Assembly: GCA_015486095.1 (NCBI GenBank)
Contig: WFSK01000016.1
Location: forward strand, 1-7,155
Origin: Thermotogae bacterium
GTDB taxonomy: Bacteria > Thermotogota > Thermotogae > B3-G13
DNA: 7,155 bases
Direction: 5' to 3'
Shown piece by piece: positions 5,316 to 7,155 of this stretch. The notes below the pieces were generated by a model. That model was not told where the DNA came from. It saw only the letters and a list, made by a program, of their open reading frames with translations, and searched no databases. Every line of letters begins with the position of its first letter. Positions within the stretch are counted from its first letter, which is position 1. The translations under genes and the position numbers were made by a program.

Positions 5316-6428
5316 ATGTCGAGAACATGGAAGATCCTAATAGGGTTATTCATTTTCCTCTTTATTTGTTCTGTACTCATCTCCTTTTTTGAAAGAGGAA
5401 ATGGGCAGTTTTCGAATCTTTTCGACGCGTTCTGGTGGACAGTGGTTACTGTAACTACAGTCGGGTACGGGGATAAAGTTCCTACAACGTTGGCAGGAAG
5501 AATTGTTGCGATCGCAACGATGTTCTTTGGTCTGATACTCGTTGGAACCGTTGTCGGTGAATTCGCTTCGAGATTCTTCGAAAGTAGGTTGCTTTTATTA
5601 AGAGGTTTTGGGAGGTTGAGCAAAATGAAAGGACATATTCTTATCTGTGGATACAGAAGTGATCTCAAAGATGTAGTCTTGGCATTACTCGGATTTGTGG
5701 CAAACAAAAAGGTTTCAGATATAGTGCTCGTTAACAATGCAGGAGAAGAAAAATTGATGGATATCTTCACGGATCGTCGATTTCATGGTATTCATTACAT
5801 CAAGGGTGATTATGCAGAAGAGGAGGTACTCGAAAAAGCCAACGTGAGATCGGCTTCATCTGCCCTCGTTATCACGGAGATCGAAGGGGCTCAAACTCTC
5901 TCTGAAGCAGATTCTAAAGTACTCGCATGCGTGTTGATGTTGAAGTCTCTAAATCCAAGGATACACGTAACTGCAGAAGTCGTAAGCAGAAAGTACAGAA
6001 ATTATCTTGAAAAGGCAAAATGCGATGAGATAATCCTGACTCAGGAATATGAGAAGGCATTGTTAACCTGTTCTACCGTTTTTCCAGGTATCACAAAGGT
6101 CATACACAAATTGATCGGTATAGAAGAAGATGGAGGTAAGTTGAGAATCTTCAGGATGCCCGACGAATTGATCGGAAAGAGCTTTTCCGAGGCACTCGAC
6201 GCCTTGAGAGAAAGGGAAAGGATCTTGCTGATAGGCGTGATCGAAAATACTGGCGGGGTTATTGACTACAAAGAAAAGGCGATCAAAAGGGCTCAAGGAG
6301 CTCCCGATCTATCAACCCTTTTAAGAAACCTTCAGGGTGTTAAAACGATGGAAAGAAACAAACCTGTAATAAACCCTCCAAATGATTACGTTCTAAGGGA
6401 AGATTGTTATCTCATTGGGATCAGGTAG
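5316..6428 (+). CDS. Two-TM potassium channel with RCK (TrkA-N/TrkA-C) gating domain
   Basis: This 370-residue protein is an MthK/GsuK-like potassium channel of the cytoplasmic membrane. TM1 covers about residues 7-24, the pore helix about 31-46, the potassium filter TVGYGD 48-53, and TM2 about 61-82. A linker leads to the RCK-N domain from about 105: HILICGYRSD (107-116) replaces the full Rossmann glycine motif in the way MthK does, then GDYAEEEVLEKANV and the 'EADSKVLACVLMLK' helix follow. The remaining C-terminal part (about 255-370) fits an RCK-C/TrkA-C ligand-binding domain. Four channels plus four free RCK domains form the gating ring in MthK; here ATG 5625 (Met104), with GGGAGG nine bases before it, could supply the free domain. 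ATG 5316 itself has no Shine-Dalgarno and a very short leader. Ligand (for example calcium or nucleotide) cannot be read from the sequence. Confidence 0.93.
   Translation: MSRTWKILIGLFIFLFICSVLISFFERGNGQFSNLFDAFWWTVVTVTTVGYGDKVPTTLAGRIVAIATMFFGLILVGTVVGEFASRFFESRLLLLRGFGRLSKMKGHILICGYRSDLKDVVLALLGFVANKKVSDIVLVNNAGEEKLMDIFTDRRFHGIHYIKGDYAEEEVLEKANVRSASSALVITEIEGAQTLSEADSKVLACVLMLKSLNPRIHVTAEVVSRKYRNYLEKAKCDEIILTQEYEKALLTCSTVFPGITKVIHKLIGIEEDGGKLRIFRMPDELIGKSFSEALDALRERERILLIGVIENTGGVIDYKEKAIKRAQGAPDLSTLLRNLQGVKTMERNKPVINPPNDYVLREDCYLIGIR
5610..5615 (+). promoter_or_regulatory. Internal ribosome-binding site before Met104 of the channel
   Basis: GGGAGG lies nine bases before in-frame ATG 5625, in the linker between TM2 and the RCK domain. 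Starting there would yield a soluble RCK protein of 267 residues. The arrangement parallels MthK, where an internal methionine (Met107) is used for this purpose. Confidence 0.5.
5625..6428 (+). CDS. Possible alternative product: free RCK domain of the channel
   Basis: This is the same frame as the full channel, beginning at Met104 (MKGHILICGY). It would contain the whole RCK-N and RCK-C region without membrane segments. Support is the internal GGGAGG at 5610-5615 and the known behaviour of MthK. It is an alternative start, not a separate gene, and its use is unproven. Confidence 0.4.
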   Translation: MKGHILICGYRSDLKDVVLALLGFVANKKVSDIVLVNNAGEEKLMDIFTDRRFHGIHYIKGDYAEEEVLEKANVRSASSALVITEIEGAQTLSEADSKVLACVLMLKSLNPRIHVTAEVVSRKYRNYLEKAKCDEIILTQEYEKALLTCSTVFPGITKVIHKLIGIEEDGGKLRIFRMPDELIGKSFSEALDALRERERILLIGVIENTGGVIDYKEKAIKRAQGAPDLSTLLRNLQGVKTMERNKPVINPPNDYVLREDCYLIGIR

Positions 6429-6430
6429 GT
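6423..6430 (+). promoter_or_regulatory. Ribosome-binding site of the cNMP-binding protein gene
   Basis: AGGTAGGT overlaps the TAG stop of the channel gene (6426-6428) and lies about nine bases before ATG 6439. It supports 6439 as start over the upstream TTG codons 6415 and 6430, and suggests translational coupling with the channel. Confidence 0.55.
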
Positions 6431-6438
6431 TGAAAGTC

Positions 6439-6915
6439 ATGGAGATGGAAAAGGTATTAAGGAATATAAACTTCTTTTCGAAACTGAATGATGAAGAAAT
6501 AAAGAAGATCACTACCATCGTTGAGATAAAGAATTTCGAACCGGGTGAGGCGATCATAAAGGAAAATTCTTATGGTGCTGAAGTAGGTTTTATCCTTGAA
6601 GGAGAGGTCAAGGTTGATAAAAAAACGAAGCACAACGAGAATTATCTTTACACAACCATTAAAGAGGGAGGGATCTTTGGGGAGGTTTCTTTTCTCGATT
6701 CAGGGGTAAGGTCCGCATCCATCACTGCAGTTACTCCAACAACGATAGCCTTCATCAAGAGAGAGAAGTTCGATAGGCTCTTCGAAAAAGAACCCGTTTT
6801 ATGCTACAAGATACTCTACAACATAGCCCTCGATCTCTGTAAGATCGTGAGAAGAGCCGATGAAGAAACGCTTGTCCTCTACGAAGCTCTGTTGAACGAG
6901 ATTCGAGAGATATGA
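6439..6915 (+). CDS. Stand-alone cyclic-nucleotide-binding domain protein
   Basis: This is a 158-residue protein from ATG 6439, consisting almost only of one CRP-type cNMP-binding domain. A short N-terminal helix pair (LRNINFFSKLNDEEI) leads into the beta-roll (FEPGEAIIKE, FILEGEVKVD). The phosphate-binding cassette is F80-G81-E82-V, then L-D-S-G-V-R91-S-A-S94. Glu82 and Arg91 occupy the places that hold the ribose and cyclic phosphate in CRP and HCN proteins, so ligand binding looks possible. About 45 C-terminal residues form helices equal to the CRP dimer helix; no helix-turn-helix follows, so it is not a Crp-type DNA binder. It starts 10 bases after the channel stop, surely in the same transcript. 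A role as sensor subunit for the channel is inferred. In-frame ATG 6445 is a possible second start. Confidence 0.9.
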   Translation: MEMEKVLRNINFFSKLNDEEIKKITTIVEIKNFEPGEAIIKENSYGAEVGFILEGEVKVDKKTKHNENYLYTTIKEGGIFGEVSFLDSGVRSASITAVTPTTIAFIKREKFDRLFEKEPVLCYKILYNIALDLCKIVRRADEETLVLYEALLNEIREI

Positions 6916-6918
6916 CTG

Positions 6919-6963
6919 AGGTTTTTCGAATTCATCACACGTCGAAGATTGTGTGGTAAACCT
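6919..6963 (+). terminator. Possible weak transcription-end hairpin after the cNMP gene
   Basis: AGGTTT (6919-6924) pairs with AAACCT (6958-6963) and ATCACAC (6934-6940) with GTGTGGT (6951-6957, one G-U). A nine-base bulge lies on the left side. No T-run follows, so this is not a classical rho-independent terminator. Confidence 0.25.
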
Positions 6964-7117
6964 ATCGTTGTTTCGAGGCAGGTGTGAGTGTACCTTATGC
7001 TTGATTCGGTTGGTTTTGCATCGGACCGCATCGAGTGCTTGGTAGGGAACATATCTTGATGTGCATCGTTGATGTGAACGAACATGTTGCTCGCTTCTGT
7101 CGGTAGCATATTGGTCA

Positions 7118-7148
7118 GCATCGAGCATTCTTCCGTGAATGCCGATGC
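7118..7148. repeat. 12-bp hairpin with one bulged A
   Basis: GCATCG (7118-7123) plus GCATTC (7125-7130) pairs with GAATGC (7137-7142) plus CGATGC (7143-7148). A7124 is bulged and the loop is six bases. No T-run follows in the window. Confidence 0.6.
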
Positions 7149-7155
7149 ACTCAAA

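Larger units (their letters stand above)
6916..7155. other. Region without a convincing gene; hairpins and GCATCG motifs
   Basis: Every + strand frame is broken by stops. Two - strand frames are open across much of it, but their products are rich in Met, His and Ser, lack recognisable motifs and overlap the end of the cNMP gene, so I do not call them. GCATCG or its complement occurs at 7018, 7028, 7063, 7118 and 7143. Base composition is slightly more GC-rich by eye than in the genes to the left. It may be a decayed gene, a regulatory stretch or the edge of the next locus. Confidence 0.5.

Noticed and set aside
5300..5770. 156-codon - strand open frame
   Set aside because: It is antisense to the channel, whose filter TVGYGD and RCK motifs are unmistakable; the Ser/Thr/Pro-rich product is a shadow.
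6911..6961. Short ORF starting at the ATGA overlap with the cNMP stop (15 codons)
   Set aside because: The overlap is typical of coupled genes, but the peptide is very short, has no motif and ends inside a hairpin.
6799..7128. Open - strand frame of 109 codons
   Set aside because: More than 100 bases lie antisense to the cNMP domain codons, and composition (many Arg, His, Gln and Ser) is unlike the real genes here.
6879..7154. Open - strand frame of 91 codons at the right edge
   Set aside because: It overlaps the end of the cNMP gene, has no ribosome site in view, and its product is Met/His/Ser-rich without a recognisable motif. A gene entering from beyond 7155 cannot be fully excluded.

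Overview
The window comes from a bacterium with a peptidoglycan wall, shown by a complete class A penicillin-binding protein. GC is low to moderate by eye, and AGA/AGG and ATA codons are frequent, as in many thermophilic bacteria such as Thermotogota-like lineages. The sequence alone does not fix the taxon. All confident genes are on the + strand. I saw no tRNA, rRNA, CRISPR array, transposase or phage gene.

Layout. Positions 1-71 are the last codons of a gene whose 3' end is base-for-base identical to the end of the next gene (96-791), suggesting a tandem duplication or an assembly overlap. Next is a small secreted Gly/Tyr-rich protein (about 965-1365) whose frame is broken by a one-base shift near 1222. 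A 13-bp inverted repeat containing a good promoter follows, then a secreted protein (about 1477/1489-2718) ending in a thioredoxin-like domain that lacks the catalytic cysteines. Then come a bifunctional class A PBP (2951-5284), a two-TM potassium channel with an RCK gating domain (5316-6428), and a lone cyclic-nucleotide-binding-domain protein 10 bases later (6439-6915). The last 240 bases hold no convincing gene but contain hairpins and a recurring GCATCG motif.

Most unusual feature. A repeated intergenic element of about 144 bp lies upstream of the small secreted gene (832-975) and of the PBP gene (2764-2908). The copies are about 89% identical, nearly all differences are transitions, and a perfect palindrome is kept through two pairs of compensating changes. 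The element also keeps a strong Shine-Dalgarno sequence with no ATG at the right distance, a 7-bp hairpin and a nine-codon mini-ORF. It looks like a mobile or regulatory RNA/DNA element that I cannot assign to a known class.

How the genes may work together. The first genes encode exported proteins and the PBP builds the wall, so the left side concerns the cell envelope. The channel and the cNMP-binding protein form a separate two-gene unit with its own promoter, suggesting potassium flux controlled by ligands on the RCK ring and possibly by a cyclic nucleotide. Within the channel gene, an internal ribosome site precedes Met104, as in MthK, where an internal start makes free RCK subunits.
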